Assembly (NCBI RefSeq): GCF_011045835.1 | Contig: NZ_CP047349.1 | Span: forward strand, 3,286,001 to 3,350,000 | Length of the DNA: 64,000 nucleotides | From: Proteus terrae subsp. cibarius | GTDB lineage: Bacteria > Pseudomonadota > Gammaproteobacteria > Enterobacterales > Enterobacteriaceae | Reading direction: 5' to 3' | Shown: positions 27,770 through 37,480 of the stretch, piece by piece | Layout of the letters: each line of letters opens with the position of its first letter | How positions within the stretch are numbered: position 1 is the first letter of the stretch | Notes under the pieces: generated by a model | Seen by the model: only the letters and a program-made list of their open reading frames with translations | Told to the model about the DNA's origin: nothing | The model's database searches: none | Position numbers and translations under genes: made by a program

Positions 27770-28266
27770 GTGATTGAACAAAATAGGTCGTTTCCAGATG
27801 ACTTCGGCTTTGACTATTGTCTTATGTGGATTAGTACGGAGAAATATCCCTCATTTATAAGTAGGCCACACCCTGACAGTGGCGAGATCATCCATGACGT
27901 TAGGGACAACTCAAAACCATTTGCTCATAAACTTCCAATTTTAATAGACCCCGATGGTATCAATGTGGTGCCAGTGAATCTATATCTTCACTCTTTGTTG
28001 GCAGATCCAGATATATCCTCCGATAAGACGATTCAATCCCATGCAGTTGCGTTATTGAGCTTCTATCGGTGGTTGAGCACGGAAATCCCCGAACATACAC
28101 ACCCAAGGACTGGCCTTCTGGTTGATGAAAAACCTCCGTTAACAATATATGACTGCACCGAGAAGGTAGAGGAAAGTCCAATCGTGAGATATCGAGACTA
28201 TTTATTGGAAAACCTTTATACCAAGGATGAAACTGGAAAAGTCGGTGGTTCTCCAAGTACAGCCTC
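27770..28266 (+). pseudogene. Truncated recombinase-like gene near the left end of the rumB insert
   Basis: 165 residues starting at the ATG at 27770. The stretch IQSHAVALLSFYRWLSTE looks like the N-terminal SAM-like domain of tyrosine recombinases that use arrays of integrase genes. The gene is cut at 28267 by a Tn3-family tnpA fragment; everything read beyond is antisense of that tnpA. No catalytic domain survives. Recombinase identity is moderate inference. Confidence 0.55.
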
Positions 28267-29575
28267 TCTTCAGTGGTCCACCGAATGCGATTTCCGTCTG
28301 CATCTGTTGAAGTTGGGCGACGACGGCTTCTGAGCCTTTACCGGCCTCACATTCAAGGCACAAGAACACCTGCCTTAACAGTTGCTCCAGGAGATTGCAT
28401 TGTTCATCGTAATGTTGCCACTGGTACTCTTCCACGGTCCGTTTCTGTTTTTTCAGGTAAAGGCAGAGGGTCTGGATATCCCTGTCATTCATGACCTTCA
28501 ATGCCTGTTGTCTGACTACTGAGAAGGGTTGATTATCATCAATGTTCTCATCCACAAACAGATGCAGTAACTCTGCCGCTTTCGTGACATTGTCCGCGGC
28601 TGACTGCCAGGACAGGAACACTGCTTGTTGTGCAAAGGTGTTGGCAGCTTCTTGTTGCTTGCGGATATGGTAAATGAACCCATCAGTTAACCGTTCCAGT
28701 GCCAGTTGTATCCGCTCTGTCAGGTGACATAGCAACCATAGATGCTGCTGTGCGCGTTTGAATCGTTTGAGTTTACTACCGTAATAGTTGATGAGCTCAC
28801 CGAAGTGTTGTCGATTTTTAAGAGACAGATTAAGCCCATCGATAACGCCATTGATTTGCGTGCGCCATGGCGCTAACTGATGATAAAGGGCAAGCTCTTT
28901 TTTAAGTTCAGGTACGGTCAGACTTTTTGCACCGCCTCTGAGCTGGTTCAGGCTTAGTCCGTCATCAATGGCTGTTATGCTGTCCAGAAAGACGTGAAGT
29001 TCAGGACTGGTGAGTTGATTAAGTTGGTGCGCCAGGTCTTTTCTGACCTGCTGCATCGCTCTGCTTATCAGTCTCTGGAGTACGGTGTACCTAGGGATAG
29101 CAATGCTGTGACTGGTTAGGAATTCAATAGCAGTATCAAAGAGGTAACGCGGCTCCAGCCAGGCATTGCCCACCTGAACAAGGTGGTCGAAAAGAGAATT
29201 GAAGTGCTGACTTTCGTCCCATTTGTGATAACCAGCAAGGTCTAATACTTTTGCGTAGAGTCGATCTTTTTGTTTTTGTGAGGGAGTGAATGGTCTGAGC
29301 CCCTTGCCGCCAAGCAGCTCTTTACTGATGAACATTAAATCCTTAGAAACCTGCGAGTAAGCGATATCTAGGATGACGGGCTTTGATTTGAAGTATCCCA
29401 AAATCGCGACAAAGTAACATCTATGAGCTCTGAGACGAATTGACCGAAAAACTGCCAATTCCGCATCGTTCAGAGAAAAGTACAGACGTTGTTCTTCGAT
29501 TGAAAAAATGGGTGGGGAATAAAGATCTGCCTGTTCTGCTCTCGTGAGAATAGTAATTTCGTTTTTGATGGCCAT
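28267..29575 (-). pseudogene. tnpA: Tn3-family transposase, N-terminal fragment
   Basis: Codes for the first ~436 residues of the same transposase as 37780-40758, with the same start and sequence (MAIKNEITILTRAEQADL). The 3' part is missing, so the catalytic DDE domain is absent and the fragment cannot transpose by itself. It and its terminal repeat (29640-29714) form a direct repeat of 39450-40898. Confidence 0.9.
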
Positions 29576-29639
29576 ATCAGGGCTGTTCCGTATTAAATGT
29601 ACGATATTTACCTAATTTGCCACACTTATAAGTAGTAAC

Positions 29640-29714
29640 CCACCTCCGCAGCCATTTATTGGTGTGGTCTACAGAGGATTAAGTCTTTTTAGAGGGGAAA
29701 ATCCCTAGAACCCC
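29640..29714. repeat. Terminal inverted repeat of the truncated Tn3-family element
   Basis: About 75 bases from CCACCTCCGCAGCC to TCCCTAGAACCCC, matching the ends of the complete element at 37686 and 40898. Marks the outer end of the truncated copy. Confidence 0.85.
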
Positions 29715-30045
29715 ATCTCCAAACATATCAAGCGTGTCTGTATCCCACTCTATTGTAAACAAGACATTTTTATCTTTTATATTCAATGGCTTATTTTCCT
29801 GCTAATTGGTAATACCATGAAAAATACCATGCTCAGAAAAGGCTTAACAATATTTTGAAAAATTGCCTACTGAGCGCTGCCGCACAGCTCCATAGGCCGC
29901 TTTCCTGGCTTTGCTTCCAGATGTATGCTATTCTGCTCCTGCAGCTAATGGATCACCGCAAACAGGTTACTCGCCTGGGGATTCCCTTTCGACCCGAGCA
30001 TCCGTATGAGACTCATGCTCGATTATTATTATTATAGAAGCCCCC
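29715..30045 (+). promoter_or_regulatory. Upstream region of sul2
   Basis: No gene. The GC-rich stretch 29870-29990 is of the type found between ISCR2 and sul2 and presumably carries the sul2 promoter, but I could not fix its boxes. The first ~100 bases (29715-29830) are AT-rich and unassigned. Confidence 0.45.
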
Positions 30046-30861
30046 ATGAATAAATCGCTCATCATTTTCGGCATCGTCAACATAACCTCGGACAGTTTCT
30101 CCGATGGAGGCCGGTATCTGGCGCCAGACGCAGCCATTGCGCAGGCGCGTAAGCTGATGGCCGAGGGGGCAGATGTGATCGACCTCGGTCCGGCATCCAG
30201 CAATCCCGACGCCGCGCCTGTTTCGTCCGACACAGAAATCGCGCGTATCGCGCCGGTGCTGGACGCGCTCAAGGCAGATGGCATTCCCGTCTCGCTCGAC
30301 AGTTATCAACCCGCGACGCAAGCCTATGCCTTGTCGCGTGGTGTGGCCTATCTCAATGATATTCGCGGTTTTCCAGACGCTGCGTTCTATCCGCAATTGG
30401 CGAAATCATCTGCCAAACTCGTCGTTATGCATTCGGTGCAAGACGGGCAGGCAGATCGGCGCGAGGCACCCGCTGGCGACATCATGGATCACATTGCGGC
30501 GTTCTTTGACGCGCGCATCGCGGCGCTGACGGGTGCCGGTATCAAACGCAACCGCCTTGTCCTTGATCCCGGCATGGGGTTTTTTCTGGGGGCTGCTCCC
30601 GAAACCTCGCTCTCGGTGCTGGCGCGGTTCGATGAATTGCGGCTGCGCTTCGATTTGCCGGTGCTTCTGTCTGTTTCGCGCAAATCCTTTCTGCGCGCGC
30701 TCACAGGCCGTGGTCCGGGGGATGTCGGGGCCGCGACACTCGCTGCAGAGCTTGCCGCCGCCGCAGGTGGAGCTGACTTCATCCGCACACACGAGCCGCG
30801 CCCCTTGCGCGACGGGCTGGCGGTATTGGCGGCGCTGAAAGAAACCGCAAGAATTCGTTAA
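30046..30861 (+). CDS. sul2: Sul2, sulfonamide-resistant dihydropteroate synthase
   Basis: 271 aa, the expected Sul2 length. Starts MNKSLIIFGIVNITSDSFSD, with the pterin-binding DPGMGFFLG and SRKSFLR motifs of dihydropteroate synthase. It replaces the drug-sensitive host enzyme in folate synthesis. High-GC codon use sets it off from the AT-rich ICE. Followed by strA and strB, the RSF1010-like order. Confidence 0.97.
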   Translation: MNKSLIIFGIVNITSDSFSDGGRYLAPDAAIAQARKLMAEGADVIDLGPASSNPDAAPVSSDTEIARIAPVLDALKADGIPVSLDSYQPATQAYALSRGVAYLNDIRGFPDAAFYPQLAKSSAKLVVMHSVQDGQADRREAPAGDIMDHIAAFFDARIAALTGAGIKRNRLVLDPGMGFFLGAAPETSLSVLARFDELRLRFDLPVLLSVSRKSFLRALTGRGPGDVGAATLAAELAAAAGGADFIRTHEPRPLRDGLAVLAALKETARIR

Positions 30862-30921
30862 CTGCACATTCGGGATATTTCTCTATATTCGCGCTTCATC
30901 AGAAAACTGAAGGAACCTCCA

Positions 30922-31725
30922 TTGAATCGAACTAATATTTTTTTTGGTGAATCGCATTCTGACTGGTTGCCTGTCAGAGGCGGAGAATCTGGTGATTTTG
31001 TTTTTCGACGTGGTGACGGGCATGCCTTCGCGAAAATCGCACCTGCTTCCCGCCGCGGTGAGCTCGCTGGAGAGCGTGACCGCCTCATTTGGCTCAAAGG
31101 TCGAGGTGTGGCTTGCCCCGAGGTCATCAACTGGCAGGAGGAACAGGAGGGTGCATGCTTGGTGATAACGGCAATTCCGGGAGTACCGGCGGCTGATCTG
31201 TCTGGAGCGGATTTGCTCAAAGCGTGGCCGTCAATGGGGCAGCAACTTGGCGCTGTTCACAGCCTATCGGTTGATCAATGTCCGTTTGAGCGCAGGCTGT
31301 CGCGAATGTTCGGACGCGCCGTTGATGTGGTGTCCCGCAATGCCGTCAATCCCGACTTCTTACCGGACGAGGACAAGAGTACGCCGCAGCTCGATCTTTT
31401 GGCTCGTGTCGAACGAGAGCTACCGGTGCGGCTCGACCAAGAGCGCACCGATATGGTTGTTTGCCATGGTGATCCCTGCATGCCGAACTTCATGGTGGAC
31501 CCTAAAACTCTTCAATGCACGGGTCTGATCGACCTTGGGCGGCTCGGAACAGCAGATCGCTATGCCGATTTGGCACTCATGATTGCTAACGCCGAAGAGA
31601 ACTGGGCAGCGCCAGATGAAGCAGAGCGCGCCTTCGCTGTCCTATTCAATGTATTGGGGATCGAAGCCCCCGACCGCGAACGCCTTGCCTTCTATCTGCG
31701 ATTGGACCCTCTGACTTGGGGTTGA
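30922..31725 (+). CDS. strA: StrA, aminoglycoside 3''-phosphotransferase APH(3'')-Ib
   Basis: 267 aa with a TTG start at 30922 (MNRTNIFFGE), the usual StrA start and length. Kinase motifs VCHGDPCMPNFMV and LIDLGRLG are the APH catalytic loop and metal site. It phosphorylates streptomycin. GAAGGAACC precedes the start. Its TGA overlaps the strB ATG by 1 nt. Confidence 0.96.
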   Translation: MNRTNIFFGESHSDWLPVRGGESGDFVFRRGDGHAFAKIAPASRRGELAGERDRLIWLKGRGVACPEVINWQEEQEGACLVITAIPGVPAADLSGADLLKAWPSMGQQLGAVHSLSVDQCPFERRLSRMFGRAVDVVSRNAVNPDFLPDEDKSTPQLDLLARVERELPVRLDQERTDMVVCHGDPCMPNFMVDPKTLQCTGLIDLGRLGTADRYADLALMIANAEENWAAPDEAERAFAVLFNVLGIEAPDRERLAFYLRLDPLTWG

Positions 31726-32561
31726 TGTTCATGCCGCCTGTTTTTCCTGCTCATTGGCACGTTTCGCAACCTGTTCTCATTGCGGACACCTTTTCCAGCC
31801 TCGTTTGGAAAGTTTCATTGCCAGACGGGACTCCTGCAATCGTCAAGGGATTGAAACCTATAGAAGACATTGCTGATGAACTGCGCGGGGCCGACTATCT
31901 GGTATGGCGCAATGGGAGGGGAGCAGTCCGGTTGCTCGGTCGTGAGAACAATCTGATGTTGCTCGAATATGCCGGGGAGCGAATGCTCTCTCACATCGTT
32001 GCCGAGCACGGCGACTACCAGGCGACCGAAATTGCAGCGGAACTAATGGCGAAGCTGTATGCCGCATCTGAGGAACCCCTGCCTTCTGCCCTTCTCCCGA
32101 TCCGGGATCGCTTTGCAGCTTTGTTTCAGCGGGCGCGCGATGATCAAAACGCAGGTTGTCAAACTGACTACGTCCACGCGGCGATTATAGCCGATCAAAT
32201 GATGAGCAATGCCTCGGAACTGCGTGGGCTACATGGCGATCTGCATCATGAAAACATCATGTTCTCCAGTCGCGGCTGGCTGGTGATAGATCCCGTCGGT
32301 CTGGTCGGTGAAGTGGGCTTTGGCGCCGCCAATATGTTCTACGATCCGGCTGACAGAGACGACCTTTGTCTCGATCCTAGACGCATTGCACAGATGGCGG
32401 ACGCATTCTCTCGTGCGCTGGACGTCGATCCGCGTCGCCTGCTCGACCAGGCGTACGCTTATGGGTGCCTTTCCGCAGCTTGGAACGCGGATGGAGAAGA
32501 GGAGCAACGCGATCTAGCTATCGCGGCCGCGATCAAGCAGGTGCGACAGACGTCATACTAG
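31725..32561 (+). CDS. strB: StrB, aminoglycoside 6-phosphotransferase APH(6)-Id
   Basis: 278 aa starting MFMPPVFPAHWHVSQ. APH-type motifs LHGDLHHENIMF and VIDPVGLVGE are visible. Works with StrA to give streptomycin resistance. It is coupled to strA. A Tn3-transposase tail and a Tn5393-type end repeat follow immediately, showing the pair came from a Tn5393-like transposon. Confidence 0.96.
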   Translation: MFMPPVFPAHWHVSQPVLIADTFSSLVWKVSLPDGTPAIVKGLKPIEDIADELRGADYLVWRNGRGAVRLLGRENNLMLLEYAGERMLSHIVAEHGDYQATEIAAELMAKLYAASEEPLPSALLPIRDRFAALFQRARDDQNAGCQTDYVHAAIIADQMMSNASELRGLHGDLHHENIMFSSRGWLVIDPVGLVGEVGFGAANMFYDPADRDDLCLDPRRIAQMADAFSRALDVDPRRLLDQAYAYGCLSAAWNADGEEEQRDLAIAAAIKQVRQTSY

Positions 32562-32577
32562 ATATCAAGCGACTTCT

Positions 32578-32667
32578 CCTATCCCCTGGGAACACATCAA
32601 TCTCACCGGAGAATATCGCTGGCCAAAGCCTTAGCGTAGGATTCCGCCCCTTCCCGCAAACGACCCC
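32578..32667 (+). mobile_element. Remnant of a Tn5393-type transposon: tnpA tail and 38-bp end repeat
   Basis: Frame WEHINLTGEYRWP then stop at 32634 is the usual C-terminus of a Tn3-family transposase. It is followed by the inverted-repeat end (32630-32667), which reads on the minus strand GGGGTCGTTTGCGGGAAGGG and continues to CGCTAAGG. The end repeat abuts the ISCR2 fragment. Confidence 0.8.
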
Positions 32668-33072
32668 AAACAGGAAACGCAGCTGAAACGGGAAGCTCAA
32701 CACCCACTGACGCATGGGTTGTTCAGGCAGTACTTCATCAACCAGCAAGGCGGCACTTTCGGCCATCCGCCGCGCCCCACAGCTCGGGCAGAAACCGCGA
32801 CGCTTACAGCTGAAAGCGACCAGGTGCTCGGCGTGGCAAGACTCGCAGCGAACCCGTAGAAAGCCATGCTCCAGCCGCCCGCATTGGAGAAATTCTTCAA
32901 ATTCCCGTTGCACATAGCCCGGCAATTCCTTTCCCTGCTCTGCCATAAGCGCAGCGAATGCCGGGTAATACTCGTCAACGATCTGATAGAGAAGGGTTTG
33001 CTCGGGTCGGTGGCTCTGGTAACGACCAGTATCCCGATCCCGGCTGGCCGTCCTGGCCGCCACATGAGGCAT
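32668..33072 (-). pseudogene. rcr2: ISCR2 transposase, N-terminal fragment
   Basis: Starts MPHVAARTASRDRDTG and carries the zinc-finger cysteines (CRRGFCPSCGARRM-like) of IS91-family transposases, but lacks the catalytic Tyr region. Frame continues about 44 codons into unrelated DNA. Non-functional. Confidence 0.9.
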
Positions 33073-33190
33073 GTTCCGCGTCCTTGCAATACTGTGTTTA
33101 CATACAGTCTATCGCTTAGCGGAAAGTTCTTTTACCCTCAGCCGAAATGCCTGCCGTTGCTAGACATTGCCAGCCAGTGCCCGTCACTCC
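32668..33190 (-). mobile_element. ISCR2 fragment (left copy)
   Basis: Identical to 36958-37480 as far as I compared. It holds the first ~135 codons of the IS91-like transposase (to 33072) and the 118-bp upstream end. The truncation at 32667 meets the Tn5393 end. With the second copy it forms a direct repeat 4,290 bp apart. Confidence 0.88.
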
Positions 33191-33489
33191 GCGGTCTTCA
33201 CTGCGTGATCGAGTTGATCGACACCCGCCGTGACACGCTCCATGAAGTGCCTGCCTGCGTCTGTTAGCCGAACGCCCCGCGCATGGCGCTCAAATAGCAG
33301 GACACCAAGGTTATCCTCCAGCGCTTTCACACGCGCGCTGACGCTCGACTGGCTGATACCAAGTGCCTTGGCCGCATGCCGAAAATTCAGATGCTCGGCG
33401 ACGGCGATGAACTGAACAAGGGAAATGAGCGGTATCCTGCCAGACAGGATACCGACATTCACGAGGTTTCGATGGTTAGTGCGCCGCAT
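33191..33489 (-). pseudogene. LysR-family regulator, N-terminal fragment
   Basis: About 100 codons beginning at 33489. The helix-turn-helix of LysR proteins is visible (LNFRHAAKALGISQSSVSARV and FERHARGVRLT). It is cut by the ISCR2 end at 33190, so the effector domain is gone. This fragment beside floR is a familiar part of floR clusters. Confidence 0.88.
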
Positions 33490-33516
33490 CGGAGCGGGCC
33501 TGCTACCAGTCGTCGG

Positions 33517-34731
33517 TTAGACGACTGGCGACTTCTCGGTGGCAGCCCCACGGAGCCGAAGGAGCACCAGCCCCAACGAAACCAGTACCGCCATCGCCGT
33601 GGCGTAACAGATCACGGGCCACGCTGTGTCACCGTTTAAAAGTGCCACCGCCAATGTCCCGACAATGCTGACTATCAGGCTTTGAACGCAGAAGTAGAAC
33701 GCGACCGCTGATCCCGCGATGTCGTCGAACTCTGCCAAAGCGCCGTTCGCGGTAACGGACACCGTGAAGACAATACCGACCGCGACAACCCACATCGGTA
33801 GGATGAAGGTGAGGAATGACGGCGAGCCGTAAAGTTCGCCGATCCCCAACAGGACCGCTCCGCAAACAAGCAACGCCATCCCACGCGCCACGCATCCTGC
33901 GATGCCCCATCTGGCGACAAAGGACTTCGCGAAACGGGTTGTCACGATCATTACAAGCGCGACAGTGGCGAAGGCAAAGCTGAATCCGATCTCGGAATAT
34001 TCCGCTTGGCCTATGAGCACACGGGGAGCCGTCGAGAAGAAGACGAAGTAGGTGCCCATACCGGCGCTAAAGCCGACAGTGTAAACCCAAAAAGCCGGAC
34101 TCGCGAAGATCGGCAAGACAGATCGGCGCGTCTTGACTTGATCCAGAGGGCGGGTTTCGTGCCACCTGAAACCCGCATTTAGGAGTGCGAGCATCGCCAG
34201 TATAGCCAAAGTAATGAATATCGCCTGCCATCCCAAGAACTCGCCGATCAATACTCCGGCGATAGGGCCGAGCGCAGGCACGAACGCCAGCATCGAACTG
34301 AAAAGGCCGTAGATGACGACACCCTCAGGACGGTTGGCATAAACGTCGCGAACCGTCGCGAACGTCGCCACCAGCATGGCCGACGCGCCCACTGCTTGAA
34401 GTAGACGGAAAGCGACAAAGGCCGGTGCAGTTGAAGACCAAGCTGCTCCCAGAGACGCAATGACGAAAGCCGTTGCGCCCGCAAGTAGAATTGGCCGTCG
34501 CCCGATTCTGTCTGAGAGCGGACCAAAAATCACCTGGCCCACGCCGAGCATCACCATATAGAGGCTCAACGTGAGTTGGATCATAGCGGGCGTCGTGTTC
34601 AGGATGCCGGGCATCGCTGGAACGACAGGGAGATAAATATCCATCGCCAGTGAAGCGAGGATGTCGAAAGGAGCCATCAGCAGCAGTGCTGCCGGCAGCG
34701 TATAGGCCCACGCGGGGCGTGTGGTGGTCAT
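33517..34731 (-). CDS. floR: FloR, florfenicol/chloramphenicol efflux pump
   Basis: 404 aa, normal for FloR. Twelve membrane segments by hydrophobicity, with the MFS motif GPLSDRIGRRP near 75 and start MTTTRPAWAYTLPAALLLMAP. It exports phenicols using proton exchange. Placed between the lysR fragment and a VirD2-like gene, the arrangement known around ISCR2. Higher GC than the ICE backbone. Confidence 0.97.
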   Translation of the reverse strand: MTTTRPAWAYTLPAALLLMAPFDILASLAMDIYLPVVPAMPGILNTTPAMIQLTLSLYMVMLGVGQVIFGPLSDRIGRRPILLAGATAFVIASLGAAWSSTAPAFVAFRLLQAVGASAMLVATFATVRDVYANRPEGVVIYGLFSSMLAFVPALGPIAGVLIGEFLGWQAIFITLAILAMLALLNAGFRWHETRPLDQVKTRRSVLPIFASPAFWVYTVGFSAGMGTYFVFFSTAPRVLIGQAEYSEIGFSFAFATVALVMIVTTRFAKSFVARWGIAGCVARGMALLVCGAVLLGIGELYGSPSFLTFILPMWVVAVGIVFTVSVTANGALAEFDDIAGSAVAFYFCVQSLIVSIVGTLAVALLNGDTAWPVICYATAMAVLVSLGLVLLRLRGAATEKSPVV

Positions 34732-34814
34732 GACGAATCAACCCTCGATTAAGATTAAGGAATACCGGGCGACGTCTGCTCGTCAGCAATCAGATGAGAC
34801 TAGCCTTACAGAGC

Positions 34815-34843
34815 GCCGCAACAACAATACTGGTTGTTGCGGC
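34815..34843 (-). promoter_or_regulatory. Hairpin in the floR leader
   Basis: GCCGCAACAAC and its exact complement (11-bp arms, 7-nt loop) lie 84 nt upstream of the floR ATG. Not followed by a U-tract, so not a simple terminator. Could be an attenuation element or an old transposon end. Confidence 0.4.
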
Positions 34844-34953
34844 TTACTTGTCTGCTGACTTGGAATTTCCCATCTGATTACTCCACGCTTACGAATATGA
34901 ATTGCTACATTTTATCAGATTATCTTTTGCTTCGCAATGCGGCATGGGCGCAC

Positions 34954-35700
34954 TCAGCGTTCCAGCCCCCTCTGCCGCCCTAACTGCCACGACACCGACC
35001 CGCCCTGCACGATGCCCATAACCTCGCGGCCGAGTTGGCGGTCGATGATCGGCCGCCACGGGACAAGGGTGAACTCATGGGATTTCTCGACCACGGCGAA
35101 CTTGCCGCTCGATAGATGCACGGTTCCGGTAAACTTGCCGCTGACGCTCTCGCCGTCCGTGGCGGCGCGGAACGGCAGGCCCTTACTCAAAGCCATATCC
35201 GATCCGACGCCGGCTACCTCGCGCTCCCGCAGGATGGCGAGAAGGTTGCGCCGGTAGAAGACGCGGCTGTCCCGGCTGCGGGTGGCGTCGCCCTGTTCGA
35301 TATGGTGCTCGCGGCGCTGGTCCATGGCTTCGCGGACTTGTTGCCCGAAGCCGGTTGGCGCAAGGTCGGCCGTCTCGCCGTGGATCAGCCGCCGGTCCAG
35401 CCAGGTCGCGCCGTCCGATCCGATCTGTTTGTTCAGATCGACCGGGGAAAGGACGCGAACGCTGGCCTGACTGTCTCGGCCGGCGTCATGGGCGGCGGCA
35501 CGGCTGACCAGATCATCGGGGATGCGCCATTGGTCGGCGTCGATCCGCTCGACGATACCGGCCCGGCGTAGCGCCTCCAGCCGGCGCACATGGGCATCGA
35601 CATAGCCCTCATAGTCGCCGCCTGGAACGCGGCACGTATAGGAAGAATAAACGCCCTTTTCACCCAAGTCCAACAGCTTTGGACCGCAGTTGACTCTTTC
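34954..35700 (-). pseudogene. VirD2-like relaxase, C-terminal fragment
   Basis: Frame runs 34954-35838, but only about 35700 downward looks native (YTCRVPGGDYEGYVDAHVRRLEAL onward, the DUF3363-type C-terminus seen in VirD2-like mobilisation proteins of soil bacteria). The N-terminal nickase domain is missing; residues further upstream are different foreign DNA. It is a passenger commonly seen next to floR in ISCR2 clusters. Confidence 0.75.
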
Positions 35701-35868
35701 GACACCCCTGCGATGCAACCCAATCCGGCTGACGGGGAGCCAGCAACGCTGAAAATTTACCCTCCTCTTTCCCACTAGCGGCTCCTTTTCCGACAACCAG
35801 CACGGCGGATCCCTGCCGCGGCGCTGTGAACGCAGCATTTTGATTGGTATCGTTGGCCTTCAGGCTCG

Positions 35869-37362
35869 TCAGTCAAACAGACCCAGGAGCAGCTCAGCCG
35901 GTGGCGCCCGGCTTTCGGGTAACGCCCTGGTCCCGCTGGTTTCGGCTTTGTGCTTCAGGTGATCAAGGATCTGCTTGATCACTATAGGGTCTTCAATGCA
36001 GGCGATGACTTTCATGGCGCCGCCGCAGCCGCTGCAGGTCTCGATGTCGATATTGAAAACACGCTTGAGCCGTTGCGCCCATGTCATCGACGCTCGCCGT
36101 TGTGCTGGTGTTGCCGGTTCATCAGCCACCCTGACCTTGTTGCCCCTGCCCCGTTTTGCCGGCGTGACCAACGCCCGGTGCCGACTGTTGGGTGCGAACA
36201 CCCCGTGGAAGCGGGTTAGGTTGACTCTGGGCTTCGGTACCAGGGCGGCCAGCCTTGCAATGAAATCCAATGGTTCGAAAATGACGTGCGTGGTGCCGTC
36301 CCGGTACGGCGTCTTGAGCTGGTAGCGCACGTTGCCGCCTCGTGTTAACGACAGCCGCTTCTCGGATACCGCCGGGCGGCTGATGTACCGGCACAGCCGT
36401 TCGAGCTTCTTGCGTTCATCGGCCCTGGCCGCCACGCCGGCGTGCAGGCTGGACCCGGCTACCTTGCCAATCCCGTCACCGAACGGATCACCACTGGTCG
36501 GCAGAGTTTGCAAAGTGAACACCTTTCGCCCCGCCTGTGAACCGACAGCGATACGGTAAGTGATCGAGTGCCCCAGCAGGGGTGTCATCGGGTCGTCATC
36601 CACCGCATCCGAGGCCAGATAGCTGTTTTCGACATCCCGTTCCAGCAGGCCTTGCCGTTCCAGATAGCGACCCACCCGGTGGGCGATGGTGTGCGTCAGC
36701 TGGGTGAGCTCTGGGCTGGTCGGCGCCTTGACCCAGCGGAAACGCGCTGAGCCGTGGGATTGCTCGACATACACACCGTCGAGAAACAGCATGTGGAAGT
36801 GAACATTCAGATTGAGCGCCGATCCAAAACGCTGGATCAGGGTGACCGCGCCCGTCTTGGCCACTTGGTGGGTATGGCCCGCTTTCTTGACCAGGTGCGT
36901 GGCAATGACGCGGTAAACGATGCCCAGCACCCACCCCATGATCTCGGGCCGGCTGGCAAACAGGAAACGCAGCTGAAACGGGAAGCTCAACACCCACTGA
37001 CGCATGGGTTGTTCAGGCAGTACTTCATCAACCAGCAAGGCGGCACTTTCGGCCATCCGCCGCGCCCCACAGCTCGGGCAGAAACCGCGACGCTTACAGC
37101 TGAAAGCGACCAGGTGCTCGGCGTGGCAAGACTCGCAGCGAACCCGTAGAAAGCCATGCTCCAGCCGCCCGCATTGGAGAAATTCTTCAAATTCCCGTTG
37201 CACATAGCCCGGCAATTCCTTTCCCTGCTCTGCCATAAGCGCAGCGAATGCCGGGTAATACTCGTCAACGATCTGATAGAGAAGGGTTTGCTCGGGTCGG
37301 TGGCTCTGGTAACGACCAGTATCCCGATCCCGGCTGGCCGTCCTGGCCGCCACATGAGGCAT
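35869..37362 (-). CDS. rcr2: ISCR2 (IS91-like) rolling-circle transposase
   Basis: 497 aa. N-terminal zinc finger (CESCHAEHL and CPSCGARR), a central nickase part with NVHFHMLFLDGV (HUH-type), YLSR-like tyrosine region near CRYISRPAVS, and ETCSGCGGAMKV at the C-terminus. It is complete. Its oriIS is at the end next to 37480, close to the Tn3-like element. Confidence 0.93.
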   Translation of the reverse strand: MPHVAARTASRDRDTGRYQSHRPEQTLLYQIVDEYYPAFAALMAEQGKELPGYVQREFEEFLQCGRLEHGFLRVRCESCHAEHLVAFSCKRRGFCPSCGARRMAESAALLVDEVLPEQPMRQWVLSFPFQLRFLFASRPEIMGWVLGIVYRVIATHLVKKAGHTHQVAKTGAVTLIQRFGSALNLNVHFHMLFLDGVYVEQSHGSARFRWVKAPTSPELTQLTHTIAHRVGRYLERQGLLERDVENSYLASDAVDDDPMTPLLGHSITYRIAVGSQAGRKVFTLQTLPTSGDPFGDGIGKVAGSSLHAGVAARADERKKLERLCRYISRPAVSEKRLSLTRGGNVRYQLKTPYRDGTTHVIFEPLDFIARLAALVPKPRVNLTRFHGVFAPNSRHRALVTPAKRGRGNKVRVADEPATPAQRRASMTWAQRLKRVFNIDIETCSGCGGAMKVIACIEDPIVIKQILDHLKHKAETSGTRALPESRAPPAELLLGLFD

Positions 37363-37480
37363 GTTCCGCGTCCTTGCAATACTGTGTTTACATACAGTCT
37401 ATCGCTTAGCGGAAAGTTCTTTTACCCTCAGCCGAAATGCCTGCCGTTGCTAGACATTGCCAGCCAGTGCCCGTCACTCC
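35869..37480 (-). mobile_element. ISCR2 (right copy, with intact transposase)
   Basis: Contains an intact 497-aa transposase gene and the same 118-bp upstream end as the left copy. Outer boundaries beyond 35869 are not fixed by the sequence. ISCR2 moves by rolling circle from one end and can mobilise flanking floR and sul2. Confidence 0.85.

Noticed and set aside
28267-28333. Last 22 residues of the plus-strand frame that starts at 27770
   Set aside because: They are the antisense of the Tn3 transposase fragment, not part of the recombinase-like gene.
32561-32668. glmM fragment expected beside sul2
   Set aside because: strA follows sul2 directly and the sequence after strB is a Tn5393 tail; no glmM-like frame is seen.
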